Origin: Hyphomicrobium sp.
Lineage (GTDB): Bacteria; Pseudomonadota; Alphaproteobacteria; Rhizobiales; Hyphomicrobiaceae
Direction: 5' to 3'
Assembly: GCA_030148425.1 (NCBI GenBank)
Contig: JASBTM010000008.1
Span: forward strand, 682,001 to 746,000
DNA length: 64,000 nucleotides
In this document: one piece after another, positions 41,360 to 51,607 of the stretch
Numbering within the stretch: position 1 is the first letter of the stretch
How the letters are laid out: each line of letters opens with the position of its first letter
The notes under the pieces: model-generated
What the model saw: the letters and a program-made list of their open reading frames with translations, nothing else
Databases searched by the model: none
Told to the model about the DNA's origin: nothing
Position numbers and translations under genes: made by a program

Positions 41360-42880
41360 TCACTTCGGATCGGCGGTCGCCGATTTATGCAGGTGCGGCC
41401 GGAGCGCCGGACTCTTCGCGAGATCCGACGCTGATGCCTTGCTCCCCGCCACAGTCGAAGCCTTGGCAAGCGCGGTATTGACCGCCGCCGCCTTCGCCAG
41501 CGCTTTCTTGACCTGCGCCGTCGTCAGAAGAGCCTCACGCGGAATTTTCACTGCGTCCGGCCCCGCTGCGAGCACGGCCTGACATTCCTTTGGCAACTCT
41601 GCGAGCATCAATGGCGGACGCGGTGCCCTGGGCGGTCCCGGCGGCTTTGGTGCTGGCGGGCCTTTTGCCGGAATCACTTTGGCAAGCCACTGATCGACTT
41701 CCTTTCCACATCCATCATCGCCAGTCGGAGGCGGTTGCGGCGTGCAGACGGTCATACCTTCCGGGCATTTAATGCGCATGTGGAAGTGATAGTAGTGGCC
41801 GTACCACGGCCTCACTTTGCCGAGCCACGTCCGGTCGGTCCCCGCCGCTTGGCACAGCGCTTTCTTGATCGCAGGATGCACGAAGATCCGCTCGACCTCA
41901 GGATAGGATGCCGCGCGCTTGATGAGCGCCACCTGCTTTGACGTGAACACCTTCGTATTCACCGCGAGCGAAGTATCGTCGAGCATCGACGTCGCTTCTT
42001 TGGTCTCACGCTGCTTAGCGCTCAGACGATAATTCGGCATCGGCGTGAGCCAAATGTCGGCATCGAGGCCAATCTGATGGCTTGCGTGGCCGGTGATCAT
42101 CGGGCCGCCGCGCGGCTGCGCGATATCACCGACGAGAAGCCCCGGCCAGCCATCGAGCTTCTGCGCGTCCTTCGCGAACTTCTCGACCAGCGCAATGAGT
42201 TGCGGATGCCCCCAGTTGCGGTTGCGCGACAGCCGCATTTCTTGCCAAGCCGGACCATCGATCGGCAGCGGCACCGCGCCCGCTAGGCAGCCACGCGAAT
42301 AGCTACCGATGGCGCGCGCTTCCATCGGAGCCGGCTTCTTGGCTTGGCCAAAAAGGTTCTTCGCGCCGATGAATGTCGGCCAGACGGGCGTCTTGGGCGA
42401 CGTCAAGCCGGGGATCGGCTCGACCGTGATCGAAACCTTTCGGGTTTTCGACGATATATCGATGCCGGTGCGGACCGAACCGGTGGTCGTTGCATCGGCA
42501 GCCGGCGTCGAAGCCGTATCGTCGGGCGGCACCGAGCCGGTCGTCGTGTCGGCTGGAGCGGTATCGGTTGGCCCTGAGGAAGAATCGGTGGGCGGCGGCC
42601 CCTCCGGATCCTCTCCTGCCGCTCCACTGGCATCCGAACGGGTCAGTGCGTGCGGCTGCGGCACGAAATCCGGGAGCGGCGTGGATTTTGCGGACTCTGG
42701 GCGTGCAGGATCCGGTGACGACGGAATATCGGCCTCGCCGTCGCTATGGCCTGGTTCGGCAAGCGCCGGGGAAATGGAATTCAGCCGGACCAACGACGCA
42801 TCGGACGCCCGAAATAGCGAAACTCCGATCGCCATCACCGAACAAGCGACCGTGAGCGCCAATATCTTCACGGCTCTCAT
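41360..42880 (-). CDS. mepA: penicillin-insensitive murein endopeptidase (MepA)
   Basis: 506 residues from the ATG at 42880, which gives a proper signal sequence (MRAVKILALTVACSVMAIGV). Residues about 45-140 are a Pro/Ser/Thr/Ala-rich linker not found in E. coli MepA. The peptidase core then follows, with the zinc-ligand block GHASHQIGLDADIWL (H, D) and the second histidine block WYGHYYHFHMRIKCP. A Pro-rich and Lys/Ala-rich tail closes the protein. It cleaves the D-Ala-meso-DAP cross-link in periplasmic peptidoglycan. The protein is nearly twice the usual length because of the two low-complexity extensions. Confidence 0.88.
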   Translation of the reverse strand: MRAVKILALTVACSVMAIGVSLFRASDASLVRLNSISPALAEPGHSDGEADIPSSPDPARPESAKSTPLPDFVPQPHALTRSDASGAAGEDPEGPPPTDSSSGPTDTAPADTTTGSVPPDDTASTPAADATTTGSVRTGIDISSKTRKVSITVEPIPGLTSPKTPVWPTFIGAKNLFGQAKKPAPMEARAIGSYSRGCLAGAVPLPIDGPAWQEMRLSRNRNWGHPQLIALVEKFAKDAQKLDGWPGLLVGDIAQPRGGPMITGHASHQIGLDADIWLTPMPNYRLSAKQRETKEATSMLDDTSLAVNTKVFTSKQVALIKRAASYPEVERIFVHPAIKKALCQAAGTDRTWLGKVRPWYGHYYHFHMRIKCPEGMTVCTPQPPPTGDDGCGKEVDQWLAKVIPAKGPPAPKPPGPPRAPRPPLMLAELPKECQAVLAAGPDAVKIPREALLTTAQVKKALAKAAAVNTALAKASTVAGSKASASDLAKSPALRPHLHKSATADPK

Positions 42881-43050
42881 ACTGCGTCCCCGTTTGAACT
42901 CAAGAGGTGCCACTTTAGCCCATTCTCGGGCGAAATTCAGACTCGACGTACAATTCCAGGCTGCGGTGTTGCCAACTGTCACAGCCGCGAAGCCGCGATT
43001 TCAATACCGCCTGCGGTTTCAGCACTGTATCAGCCCGCACTAAGCACATT

Positions 43051-43755
43051 GTGACCAACATGACTCCTGTTCAAAAACGATCCGGCCAAACGGCAAGTGT
43101 TCCCACGGCCTTCCACATCGAACGCGAGCCTGCCGACGCGCGCATCCGGCTGATTTTAGCGCACGGCGCGGGAGCGGGGATTACTTCTCCATTCCTAGAA
43201 GCAATGGCCGATCTTTTGACCGCGCGCGGGATCGCACTAACCTTGTTCGAATTCGCCTACATGGCGGCGCGCCGTAACGGCGGTCCGAAGCGCCCTCCTC
43301 CCAAAGCCGAAGCCCTGATCGGTGAATTCCGCGCCGTGGTTGCAGGCGTGCGCAAGGCGCATCCCCGGCAAGCCGTCGCAATTGGAGGAAAATCGCTCGG
43401 CGGCCGCGTTGCAAGTCTACTCGCGGACGACCTCTACGCTCAGGGCGCGATCACCGGGCTCGTTTGCCTGGGTTACCCCTTCCATCCGCCTGCAAAGCCG
43501 GATCAATTGCGAACGGATCATCTCAAGAATTTGCGTTGCCCTGCGCTGATCGTACAGGGCGAACGGGACCCGTTCGGAAACCGAGCCGAAGTTGAGGAAA
43601 TGGCGCTTTCGCAAAAGATCGCGTTCACCTGGATGAGCGACGGCGATCACGATTTCGGCCCCCGTGGCCGTTCCGGCTTCACGAGAAAGGGTAACCTGAC
43701 AGCCTCCGCTGACGCAGTTGCGGCATTTGTCGCGACGCTTTCCGAGGCGCGTTGA
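43051..43755 (+). CDS. alpha/beta hydrolase of the Tex30/KANL3 group
   Basis: 234 residues. Visible motifs are LILAHGAGAGITSPF (oxyanion loop), GGKSLGGRVAS with the nucleophile serine near residue 115, CPALIVQGERDPFG with the probable Asp, and GDHDFGPRGRSG with the histidine. This GKSLGGR type is widespread, sometimes called a dienelactone-hydrolase relative, without an assigned substrate. Cytoplasmic. It starts with GTG at 43051 or ATG at 43060. The 76 bases to the lysyl-tRNA synthetase gene suggest possible co-transcription. Confidence 0.82.
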   Translation: MTNMTPVQKRSGQTASVPTAFHIEREPADARIRLILAHGAGAGITSPFLEAMADLLTARGIALTLFEFAYMAARRNGGPKRPPPKAEALIGEFRAVVAGVRKAHPRQAVAIGGKSLGGRVASLLADDLYAQGAITGLVCLGYPFHPPAKPDQLRTDHLKNLRCPALIVQGERDPFGNRAEVEEMALSQKIAFTWMSDGDHDFGPRGRSGFTRKGNLTASADAVAAFVATLSEAR

Positions 43756-43831
43756 CGCTATCCGCCGGGGCACCTAGGGTGCGCGCCTTCAATCTTTGCA
43801 ATTATTTGCATACAATTACAGCAGCACACCG

Positions 43832-45484
43832 ATGACCGAACTCGTCTTCTCGCCCGCGCAAACCGCCGCCAGCATCGATTCAAAGGCTTGGCCGTTCGAG
43901 GAAGCGCGCCGCCTTCTGAAGCGGCTGGAGAGCCTGCCCGACGGCGACACGAAGACCGTCTTGTTCGAAACCGGCTACGGTCCGTCGGGCTTGCCGCACA
44001 TCGGCACGTTCGGTGAAGTCGCACGGACGACAATGGTGCGTCACGCCTTCGAGACGCTGACGGAAGGCAAGCGCAAGACGCGCCTCCTCTGCTTCTCCGA
44101 CGACATGGACGGCATGCGCAAAATTCCGGAGAACGTGCCGGACCGGAAGGCGCTCGAACCCTACCTGCAGATGCCGCTGACCAAAGTGCCCAATCCGTTC
44201 GGTGGCGACTATCCGAGCTTTGGCGATCATAACAACGCCATGCTGCGCCGCTTCCTCGACACCTTCGGCTTCGAGTACGAATTCGCAAGCGCGACCGAAT
44301 ACTACAAGGCCGGCCGCTTCGACGAGATGCTGCTGCGCGCCGTGGAACGCTACGACGCGATCATGGACGTCATGCTGCCGACGCTCGGGGTCGAGCGGCA
44401 AGCGACCTACAGTCCCTTCCTGCCCATCTCACCGTCGAGCGGACGCATCCTCTACGTGCCGATGAAGGAAGTTGACGCGAAGGCAGGCACCATCACTTTC
44501 GCCGACGACGATGGCCGCGACGTCACGCTCCCCGTCACCGGCGGCCGTGTGAAACTGCAATGGAAGCCCGACTTCGGCATGCGTTGGGTTGCGCTCGGCG
44601 TCGACTTCGAAATGTTTGGCAAGGATCACCAGACGAACGCGCCGGTCTACGACAAGATCTGCGAGATTCTCGGCGGCGTTCCTCCGCAGCATTACGTCTA
44701 CGAGCTGTTCCTCGACGACAAGGGCGAGAAGATCTCAAAGTCGCGCGGCAACGGACTGACCATCGACGAATGGCTGACGTATGCCTCGCCCGAAAGCCTC
44801 GCGCTTTTCATGTATCAGAAGCCGCGCAGTGCGAAGCGCCTTTACTTCGACGTCATCCCGCGCGCGGTCGATGAATACCTGCAGTTCCTGTCGTCGTTCC
44901 AGAAGCAGGACGACAAGCAGCAAATCGACAATCCCGTCTGGCACATCCATGCCGGCGCGCCGCCGAAGCCGGAAATTCCGGTATCGTTCGGCCTGCTGCT
45001 CAACCTGGTTTCCGTTTCGCACGCTCATAACAAGGACGTGCTCTGGGGCTTCCTGCGCCGTTACGCGCCAGGCGCCGAACCCGAGAACGCGCCGATCCTC
45101 GACAAGCTCGCAGGCTACGCGATCCGTTACTACGAAGACTTCGTCAAGCCGACGAAGAAGTTCCGCGCACCGGACGACGTCGAGATCGAAGCCTTGAAGA
45201 GCCTCGACAAGACGCTCGCGGCACTGCCATCCAATGCCGATGGCGATACGATCCAGACAGCCCTGCTCGATGTCGGTCGCGCTATTCCGCGCTATCAGGA
45301 TCTGACGAAGACGAGCCCGAGCGGCGGCCCAGGAGTAAAGCTCGACTGGTTCCAGGCGATCTATGAGATCCTGCTTGGACAAGAGCGCGGCCCACGCCTT
45401 GGAACGTTCGTCGCGCTTTACGGCATTCCCGAAACACGCGCGCTGATCGCCAAGGCGCTCGCGGGCGAACTCGCCGCGGCGTAA
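43832..45484 (+). CDS. lysK: lysyl-tRNA synthetase, class I
   Basis: 550 residues. It is a class I (archaeal-type) LysRS as used by many Alphaproteobacteria in place of the class II enzyme: [16 protein letters not shown] carries the HIGH-like motif (PHIGT), and KISKSRGNG near residue 310 is the KMSKS equivalent. Family blocks such as [18 protein letters not shown] and [11 protein letters not shown] are present. It charges tRNA-Lys in the cytoplasm. ATG 43832 was chosen because the family sequence begins at [10 protein letters not shown]. Convergent with the DUF262 gene, 22 bases apart. Confidence 0.96.
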   Translation: MTELVFSPAQTAASIDSKAWPFEEARRLLKRLESLPDGDTKTVLFETGYGPSGLPHIGTFGEVARTTMVRHAFETLTEGKRKTRLLCFSDDMDGMRKIPENVPDRKALEPYLQMPLTKVPNPFGGDYPSFGDHNNAMLRRFLDTFGFEYEFASATEYYKAGRFDEMLLRAVERYDAIMDVMLPTLGVERQATYSPFLPISPSSGRILYVPMKEVDAKAGTITFADDDGRDVTLPVTGGRVKLQWKPDFGMRWVALGVDFEMFGKDHQTNAPVYDKICEILGGVPPQHYVYELFLDDKGEKISKSRGNGLTIDEWLTYASPESLALFMYQKPRSAKRLYFDVIPRAVDEYLQFLSSFQKQDDKQQIDNPVWHIHAGAPPKPEIPVSFGLLLNLVSVSHAHNKDVLWGFLRRYAPGAEPENAPILDKLAGYAIRYYEDFVKPTKKFRAPDDVEIEALKSLDKTLAALPSNADGDTIQTALLDVGRAIPRYQDLTKTSPSGGPGVKLDWFQAIYEILLGQERGPRLGTFVALYGIPETRALIAKALAGELAAA

Positions 45485-45506
45485 TCCTGGATCCGACGAA
45501 AAATTT

Positions 45507-47291
45507 CTAGGCGTGACGCCTCAGTGCGTCGTCCGGCACTTCGACCGGCGACGCGGCAGTGTTGCGCGCTCCGGGTCGCTGGCCCAGGATATCGACACGC
45601 CAGATCCGGTCGATCGTGCTGACGAGACGAAGCTCACGCGCATCGATCTGGGCTTTTCGCCACTGTTGCTCGTCGAGAACGTCACGCGTGATTGCGAGAA
45701 CCGGCGCTTTACTCGATCCCTTGGCGTAGATCGCCTTTTTCTCGTCCCACGAGGCGTTGCGTGCGCGGTCGTTTTCCTGCTGCGTGATGAGCACGAGATT
45801 GCCGAGACTCTCGACCAGTTGCGCCCGTTCCTCGCTGCTCGCAAACAACTGCCGCCAAGGGCTGGTCGCCGACGGCCGCTGCGGCAGAACATGCTCGGTC
45901 GTATAGAGGTCCGGATCGACCGCATCCATATCGCCAGCCAGTTCGTCGCCGAGACGCAACAGAAGCAGCTTGCAGACCTTTGGATTGCGCTTGTGAAAAT
46001 CCTTAAGGTGAAAAGCCATGCCGCGAACTTCCTCGCGCGAGATCTGCAAGACGGGATGCGTCTCGTTGATCAGCTCGCCCCCGCGCATCGCCTTGATGAG
46101 ATCGGCAAACCGGCGCACCCGTTTTCCCGATCCGGCGCACAGGAGCCGCGTCAGCATCGCGAGGCGTTCGATCTCCCGCAGCAGAAACGCAGTGCGGTCC
46201 GGATCGCGCGTCCAGTCTTTGAGAGCCATCATTGCTGCCGGCGCCCAGTCCCCCTCTGGCAACCGATTGAGGTACGTGAGCGTACGTTGCATATCGGGCG
46301 GCAGAACGTTTTCCCCGTTGCTGCGCACCAGCACATAAGCTTTTGCCAGCGGCAGGAACACATCCTTGAAAAACGCCTCCGAACCGCCGCAGTCACGAAT
46401 GACCTGACGCACGCCAGAAACGATCTGCAGTCTTCCATGGCCGAAGATCGTGCGCACATGACCGAAGAACGGTTCGAAGCCTTCGCCGAGGGCGAGGGCC
46501 ATTTCGTCCCACATGCCGACGGCCCATTTGCCATTGCCGGTCGACATGCGCGAAAGAATATCGGACTTCAGGATGTCGTTGCGTTGTAGTTTCTTGCCCC
46601 GCTCATTCAGAACGACGAACATCTGGTGCGAGCGGTCGATGTCGCTGCCGACGATCACCACCACGTAACAGCAGTCCGCAATGAAATCGGCGAGCGCCCG
46701 GCGAGCGCTGTTCGTCATCTCAGAAAGAACCGCCGTGAAGCGATCGCGCACATCGAGAAGCGTCGCCTCAGGAAGCGACGGCGCCGCCAGATAGGTAGGC
46801 TGGATCGAACTCCCCGGCAGCAGAACGTGATCTTCGAAGACAGCCCGCTCCCGCGTCGAAAGGTGCATACGGAACCGTTCGGTTCGGAAGAAGCGAGTGC
46901 CGAGCTGCGCTACGAGCATCGCGGAAACGCGCTTCCCCACCGGCTTTTTCGCGTCGGTCTCGAGATCGCGGAGAACCGCGAGAAGCGTCATCAGCGTCAC
47001 AAGGCGCTGCTGACCGTCGATCACGCCGAATTCGCGCGGCGTCATTTTCGCGGTAAGCCTAGTCGTCTCCGCGCCCGGCGCATCCATGAGCACCACCGCG
47101 CCAAGAAAATAGGTCTGATCGGCCTCGCCGCCGCAGCTGATGCCTGCCGCTTCCATCAGATCGTCGAGAAGCTGCTCGGCCTGCTCCCGTCCCCACGAGT
47201 ACGGCCTCTGGAAAAGCGGAATGTTCAACAAATAGGGGCCGGAAAACAGATCTGAAATGCTCAGAGATGCCGTTGGATACACGGATACCAA
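45507..47291 (-). CDS. single-chain DUF262-DUF1524 protein (GmrSD/SspE-like), candidate defence nuclease
   Basis: 594 residues. The N-terminal DUF262 domain has IPLFQRPYSW (24-33), FGVIDGQQRLVTL with DGQQR (92-96), and LNERGKKLQRNDILKSD, motifs tied to nucleotide hydrolysis and DNA sensing. The C-terminal DUF1524 domain has TEHVLPQ (catalytic His467 candidate), W, and SLGNLVLITQQENDRARN, the His-Asn metal nuclease pattern. Fused GmrS-GmrD-like proteins cut modified phage DNA; SspE and BrxU share this domain pair. There is no adjacent dnd/ssp or BREX gene here, so it would act alone. The start is uncertain (TTG 47291 or GTG 47282). Confidence 0.85.
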   Translation of the reverse strand: MVSVYPTASLSISDLFSGPYLLNIPLFQRPYSWGREQAEQLLDDLMEAAGISCGGEADQTYFLGAVVLMDAPGAETTRLTAKMTPREFGVIDGQQRLVTLMTLLAVLRDLETDAKKPVGKRVSAMLVAQLGTRFFRTERFRMHLSTRERAVFEDHVLLPGSSIQPTYLAAPSLPEATLLDVRDRFTAVLSEMTNSARRALADFIADCCYVVVIVGSDIDRSHQMFVVLNERGKKLQRNDILKSDILSRMSTGNGKWAVGMWDEMALALGEGFEPFFGHVRTIFGHGRLQIVSGVRQVIRDCGGSEAFFKDVFLPLAKAYVLVRSNGENVLPPDMQRTLTYLNRLPEGDWAPAAMMALKDWTRDPDRTAFLLREIERLAMLTRLLCAGSGKRVRRFADLIKAMRGGELINETHPVLQISREEVRGMAFHLKDFHKRNPKVCKLLLLRLGDELAGDMDAVDPDLYTTEHVLPQRPSATSPWRQLFASSEERAQLVESLGNLVLITQQENDRARNASWDEKKAIYAKGSSKAPVLAITRDVLDEQQWRKAQIDARELRLVSTIDRIWRVDILGQRPGARNTAASPVEVPDDALRRHA

Positions 47292-47475
47292 AACCTTTTC
47301 GTCTGCTTGCGTGGCAGCTACGGCTTCCCGTGCTAACCGAATAGAACCTCAGGCTCGTAAAACGGTTGCAAGAGCGGACTACCGTGATAGCAACGGCCAT
47401 GCATCGGCGCCACACTCGATCTGAGCCTGCGGCTTAATGATACCTCTTCGCACGCGCTATCAAAGTTCAAATTCC

Positions 47476-47832
47476 ATGACACAGAAAATCGTCTTCAAAA
47501 TCGCAACCGCGGAGGAATGGTCCAAATCGACCATCGCTGGATCTTTCGACGGATCCGCGGATGACCACCGCGACGGCTTCATCCATCTTTCCTCGCAACA
47601 CCAATTGGCAGGAACATTAGAAAAGCATTTCAAAGGCAAACGCGACCTCGTTCTCATCGCGTTTGAGGCTGCTAAACTAGGCCCCGAACTCAAATGGGAA
47701 CAATCTCGCGGAGGTGAGCTTTTCCCTCACCTTTACACAACTATAACAGTTTCGGATGCGCTATGGCAGCGTCGTTTGAGCAACGATGAAAACGGCGTTC
47801 CGCAGATCGACGAGGAATGGTTCGCGTGCTGA
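47476..47832 (+). CDS. DUF952 family protein
   Basis: 118 residues: IVFKIATAEEWSKS, DGFIHLSSQHQLAGTLEKHF, LIAFEAAKLGPELKWEQSRGGELFPHLYTTI. These match the DUF952 family of small cytoplasmic proteins related to glutathione-S-transferase-associated modules, activity unknown. The 3' end overlaps pyrD by 16 bases in another frame; this DUF952-pyrD neighbour pair is common in Alphaproteobacteria and implies coupled translation. Confidence 0.88.
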   Translation: MTQKIVFKIATAEEWSKSTIAGSFDGSADDHRDGFIHLSSQHQLAGTLEKHFKGKRDLVLIAFEAAKLGPELKWEQSRGGELFPHLYTTITVSDALWQRRLSNDENGVPQIDEEWFAC

Positions 47833-48914
47833 AGAATTTATATCGCCTGACGCGTCCCGCTCTCTTTGCCCTCAGCCCCGAAGAAGCACACGAAGCTTCG
47901 CTGAAAGCTTTGCAATGCGGTTTTTATCCCCGCGCACTCTCGGCCGATGACCGGGTACTGTCGCAATCCGTCTTCGGTCTGGAATTTCCAAATCCTGTCG
48001 GTATCGCAGCCGGATATGACAAGGATGCGCGCGTGCCCGATGCGATCCTCGGCATGGGATGCGGCTTCGCCGAAGTCGGCACGATCACGCCCAAGCCGCA
48101 AAGCGGCAACCCTAAGCCGCGTGTGTTCCGGCTTGTCGACGATCGCGCGCTCATAAATCGGTTAGGCTTCAACAACGGCGGACACGCAGCCGCCCTCGCG
48201 CGCCTCGAAGCACGAAAGAACAGCGGCGGCATCGTCGGCGTCAACATCGGCGCCAATAAAGACAGCGACGACCGGGGCGAAGACTACGTCTTGGGATTGA
48301 TGCGGTTCAATCCGGTCGCAAGCTATTTCACCGTCAACATTTCGTCGCCCAACACGCCGGGCTTGCGCGACCTTCAGGCTCCGGAAGCGCTCGACGAACT
48401 CTTGACGCGCATCATGGCAACGCGCGCGCGCCTGATAAAAGATGGAGCATTGCGCCGTCCGATCATCGTCAAGATCGCGCCCGACATCGCTGAAGACGAC
48501 ATCGCTCCGATCGTCGAGCGCCTGATCGCACACCGCGTCGACGGCATCGCGGTCTCCAACACGACGCTTGCTCGCGAAGGCGTCAAATCGGCTGCAGCGC
48601 GCGAAGCAGGCGGCCTTTCCGGCCGGCCGTTGTTTCAGCGCTCAACCGCGATGCTCGCGCGGATTTTCCAACTGACGGACGGCAAAATTCCCCTGATCGG
48701 CATCGGCGGCATCGACAGCGGCAAACGCGCCCTCGAAAAAATCGAAGCAGGCGCCACATTATTGCAGCTCTATACCGGTCTTGTGTACGAAGGTCCGGGC
48801 CTCATCGGAGATATCAAGTCGGTCCTGACCGAAACGCTGAAAAGCGGTGGCCAATCGAGCCTCTCAGCCATTCGTGGCCGCCATGCCGACTACTGGGCCA
48901 AGCAGCCTCTTTAA
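47817..48914 (+). CDS. pyrD: dihydroorotate dehydrogenase (quinone), class 2
   Basis: 365 residues, normal for class 2. The N-terminal membrane-associating helices (LKNLYRLTRPALFALSPEEAHE) are followed by the FMN barrel: NPVGIAAGYDKDA, GFAEVGTITPKPQ, NRLGFNNGG, and the catalytic-serine block NISSPNTPGLR. VSNTTLAREG and GVGGID-like IGIGGIDSG form the phosphate site. It oxidises dihydroorotate to orotate with ubiquinone in pyrimidine synthesis. The start overlaps the DUF952 gene. Confidence 0.96.
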   Translation: MVRVLKNLYRLTRPALFALSPEEAHEASLKALQCGFYPRALSADDRVLSQSVFGLEFPNPVGIAAGYDKDARVPDAILGMGCGFAEVGTITPKPQSGNPKPRVFRLVDDRALINRLGFNNGGHAAALARLEARKNSGGIVGVNIGANKDSDDRGEDYVLGLMRFNPVASYFTVNISSPNTPGLRDLQAPEALDELLTRIMATRARLIKDGALRRPIIVKIAPDIAEDDIAPIVERLIAHRVDGIAVSNTTLAREGVKSAAAREAGGLSGRPLFQRSTAMLARIFQLTDGKIPLIGIGGIDSGKRALEKIEAGATLLQLYTGLVYEGPGLIGDIKSVLTETLKSGGQSSLSAIRGRHADYWAKQPL

Positions 48915-48970
48915 GGCTATAAAGCTCGGCGGGACGACCTCGTCGCCGCCGGTCAAAACGAAGTTGAAAA

Positions 48971-51607
48971 GTGCCGCGTAAAACCACGGACAAGCCAGCA
49001 CAAAAGTTACGGCCGGCGAAACAAAGCGCGAAACGCAAACCGCGCAGCGCCGCCTTGGTCGCATCGGCGTCGGAGAAGAAGTCACGCCGCGCTCCCAAAG
49101 CTTCGGCTACTGCACAGCTTCCACCCGAGATCGCAACCTGGTTCGCGCGGCGCGGCTGGACACCGAGGCCGCATCAGCTTGCCCTCCTCGAAGCCGCGCG
49201 CGAACGCCGCTCGACGCTCCTCATTGCTCCAACCGGCGCCGGTAAGACGCTCGCAGGCTTTCTGCCGAGCCTCATTTCCATTCATGCCGGTGGCCGCAAG
49301 AAAATCGGCGCAGGACTTTATACGCTTTACATCTCGCCGCTGAAAGCGCTGGCCGCCGACGTCGAGCGCAATCTCAACACCCCCATCGAAGAGATGGGCC
49401 TCAAAGTCCGCACCGAAACGCGAACTGGCGATACATCGGTCGCGCGCCGTCAGCGCCAGCGTGTGAAGCCGCCGCACATCCTGCTGACGACGCCCGAGCA
49501 AGTCGCGCTGCTCTTGAGCCATCCCGACGCGCCGTACCTGTTCGCCGATCTCGACACGATCATCCTCGATGAGCTTCACGCCCTCGCCGCTTCCAAACGC
49601 GGCGACCTTCTGGCGCTCGACATTGCACGGCTTCGAAAACTCGCGCCCAACGTCATGACCATCGGCCTTTCGGCGACTGTTGCACGTCCTAGCGAACTGC
49701 GCGGCTATCTCGTCGCGCAAACAGAACCCGAGACGACCACGCTGCTCGCCGACATCGTCACTGTCAAAGGCGGCGCCAAGCCGATCATCAAAATCCTGGA
49801 AGCGGAAAACGAAATCCCGTGGACCGGTCACACGGCCCGTTACGCCATGCGAGAGGTCTACGATACGATCCGCGCACACAAGCTCTCGCTCGTGTTCGTC
49901 AACACGCGCATGCAGGCGGAATACGCGTTTCAGGAACTTTGGCGCATCAACGACGACAGCCTGCCGATCGGCCTGCATCACGGCTCCCTCGAAACCGCCC
50001 AGCGCAAGAAAGTCGAGGCGGCGATGGCGGATGGCCGCTTGCGCGCCGTCGTCGCGACCTCCACGCTCGATCTCGGCATCGACTGGGGCGACGTCGATCT
50101 CGTCATCCATCTCGGCGCACCGAAAGGCGCAAGCCGTCTGCTGCAACGTATCGGCCGCTCCAACCATCGCCTCGACGAGCCGTCCGAAGCGATCCTTGTT
50201 CCCGGCAATCGCTTCGAAGTGCTGGAATGCCGCGCGGCCCAGCAAGCCGCCGAAGCAGGCGATCAAGATGCGCAGCTTTCGCGCAGCGGGACCCTCGACG
50301 TTCTCGCGCAGCATGTGCTCGGTATGGCCTGCGAAGCACCCTTCGAACCCAGCGTGCTGTTCGATGAAGTGCGCTCGGCCCTCCCCTACGCAGGCCTGAC
50401 GCGAAACCAGTTCGATCGCACCGTCGATTTCGTTTCGACCGGCGGCTATGCGCTCCGCTCTTACGAACGTTTCGCCAAGTTACGTCCGACCGGCGACGGC
50501 AAACTTCGCGTCGCCAATCCCACCATCGTGCAGCAATACCGCTTGAACATCGGCACCATCGTCGATGCTCCGCATTTGAAAGTGCGCCTCATCGCCCATC
50601 GCGGCGCCAAGCGGTTGCCGAGCATGGGCGGCCGCGTCCTGGGCGAGATCGAGGAATCTTTCGCCGAGCAGCTAACCTCCGGCGATACGTTCGTGTTCGC
50701 CGGTCAGGTTCTGCGCTTCGAGGGAATCCGAGATACCGAAGTCTTCGTCACGCGGGCCACGACGGAAGACCCGATGGTCCCGAGCTACGACGGCGGTAAG
50801 TTTCCTCTTTCGACCCATCTCGCAAAGCGCGTCCGCGATATGCTTGCCGATCCCGGCGTTTGGTCAGGACTGCCGAACCCCGTTGCGAACTGGCTCGAGT
50901 TGCAGACCGAATTCTCCGTCATGCCTGCGCCCGACGAAGTGCTCGTCGAAACGTTTCCTCGCGGCAACCGGCATTTCCTTGTGGCCTATCCGTTCGAAGG
51001 CCGTCTCGCGCATCAGACGCTCGGCATGCTGTTGACGCGCCGCCTCGACCGCATTGGCGCACATCCCATCGGCTTCGTCGCCAACGATTACGCCATTGCC
51101 GTCTGGTGTCGCGCCGACCTTTCCGGACTCATCGCGAGCGGCCGCCTGTCTCTGGCCGATCTCTTCAACGAAGACATGCTCGGCGACGACCTCGACGCGT
51201 GGCTTGCCGAAAGCGCCTTGATGAAGCGGACGTTCCGCTTGGCCGCCGTCATCGCTGGCCTCATCGAGCGACGCCATCCCGGCAAGGTCAAATCCGGCCG
51301 TCAGGTCACGATCTCGACAGATCTGATCTACGACGTGCTCCGCCGCCACGATCCGGACCATCTCCTGCTCGAGGCCGCCTGGGCCGACGCCGCCACGGGC
51401 CTGCTAGACATCAAGCGTCTCGGCGCGTTTCTCGCTCGCATAAAAGACCGAATCAGGCACCAAATTCTCGACCACGTGTCGCCGCTCGCCGTGCCCGTGC
51501 TGCTGGAGATCGGGACTGAGCTGGTCTACGGTCATGATCGAGATGCAGTCTTGCGCGCCGCGGCCGACGAATTGATACGCGAAGCGACGGGGGATGCCGG
51601 GCAATGA
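48971..51607 (+). CDS. ligase-associated DNA damage response DEXH-box helicase (Lhr-like)
   Basis: 878 residues from GTG 48971. A Lys/Ala-rich disordered start (~45 residues) precedes a superfamily 2 helicase: APTGAGKT (near 87), TPEQVALLL, LDELHAL (DEXH box), SATVARP, TSTLDLGIDWGDVD and RIGRSNHR. The Lhr-specific winged-helix and C-terminal domains follow. It belongs to the four-gene bacterial repair set (helicase, PdeM nuclease, ATP-dependent ligase, MBL-fold exonuclease). The next gene is PdeM, overlapping by ATGA; ligase and exonuclease are not in the window. Confidence 0.93.
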   Translation: MPRKTTDKPAQKLRPAKQSAKRKPRSAALVASASEKKSRRAPKASATAQLPPEIATWFARRGWTPRPHQLALLEAARERRSTLLIAPTGAGKTLAGFLPSLISIHAGGRKKIGAGLYTLYISPLKALAADVERNLNTPIEEMGLKVRTETRTGDTSVARRQRQRVKPPHILLTTPEQVALLLSHPDAPYLFADLDTIILDELHALAASKRGDLLALDIARLRKLAPNVMTIGLSATVARPSELRGYLVAQTEPETTTLLADIVTVKGGAKPIIKILEAENEIPWTGHTARYAMREVYDTIRAHKLSLVFVNTRMQAEYAFQELWRINDDSLPIGLHHGSLETAQRKKVEAAMADGRLRAVVATSTLDLGIDWGDVDLVIHLGAPKGASRLLQRIGRSNHRLDEPSEAILVPGNRFEVLECRAAQQAAEAGDQDAQLSRSGTLDVLAQHVLGMACEAPFEPSVLFDEVRSALPYAGLTRNQFDRTVDFVSTGGYALRSYERFAKLRPTGDGKLRVANPTIVQQYRLNIGTIVDAPHLKVRLIAHRGAKRLPSMGGRVLGEIEESFAEQLTSGDTFVFAGQVLRFEGIRDTEVFVTRATTEDPMVPSYDGGKFPLSTHLAKRVRDMLADPGVWSGLPNPVANWLELQTEFSVMPAPDEVLVETFPRGNRHFLVAYPFEGRLAHQTLGMLLTRRLDRIGAHPIGFVANDYAIAVWCRADLSGLIASGRLSLADLFNEDMLGDDLDAWLAESALMKRTFRLAAVIAGLIERRHPGKVKSGRQVTISTDLIYDVLRRHDPDHLLLEAAWADAATGLLDIKRLGAFLARIKDRIRHQILDHVSPLAVPVLLEIGTELVYGHDRDAVLRAAADELIREATGDAGQ

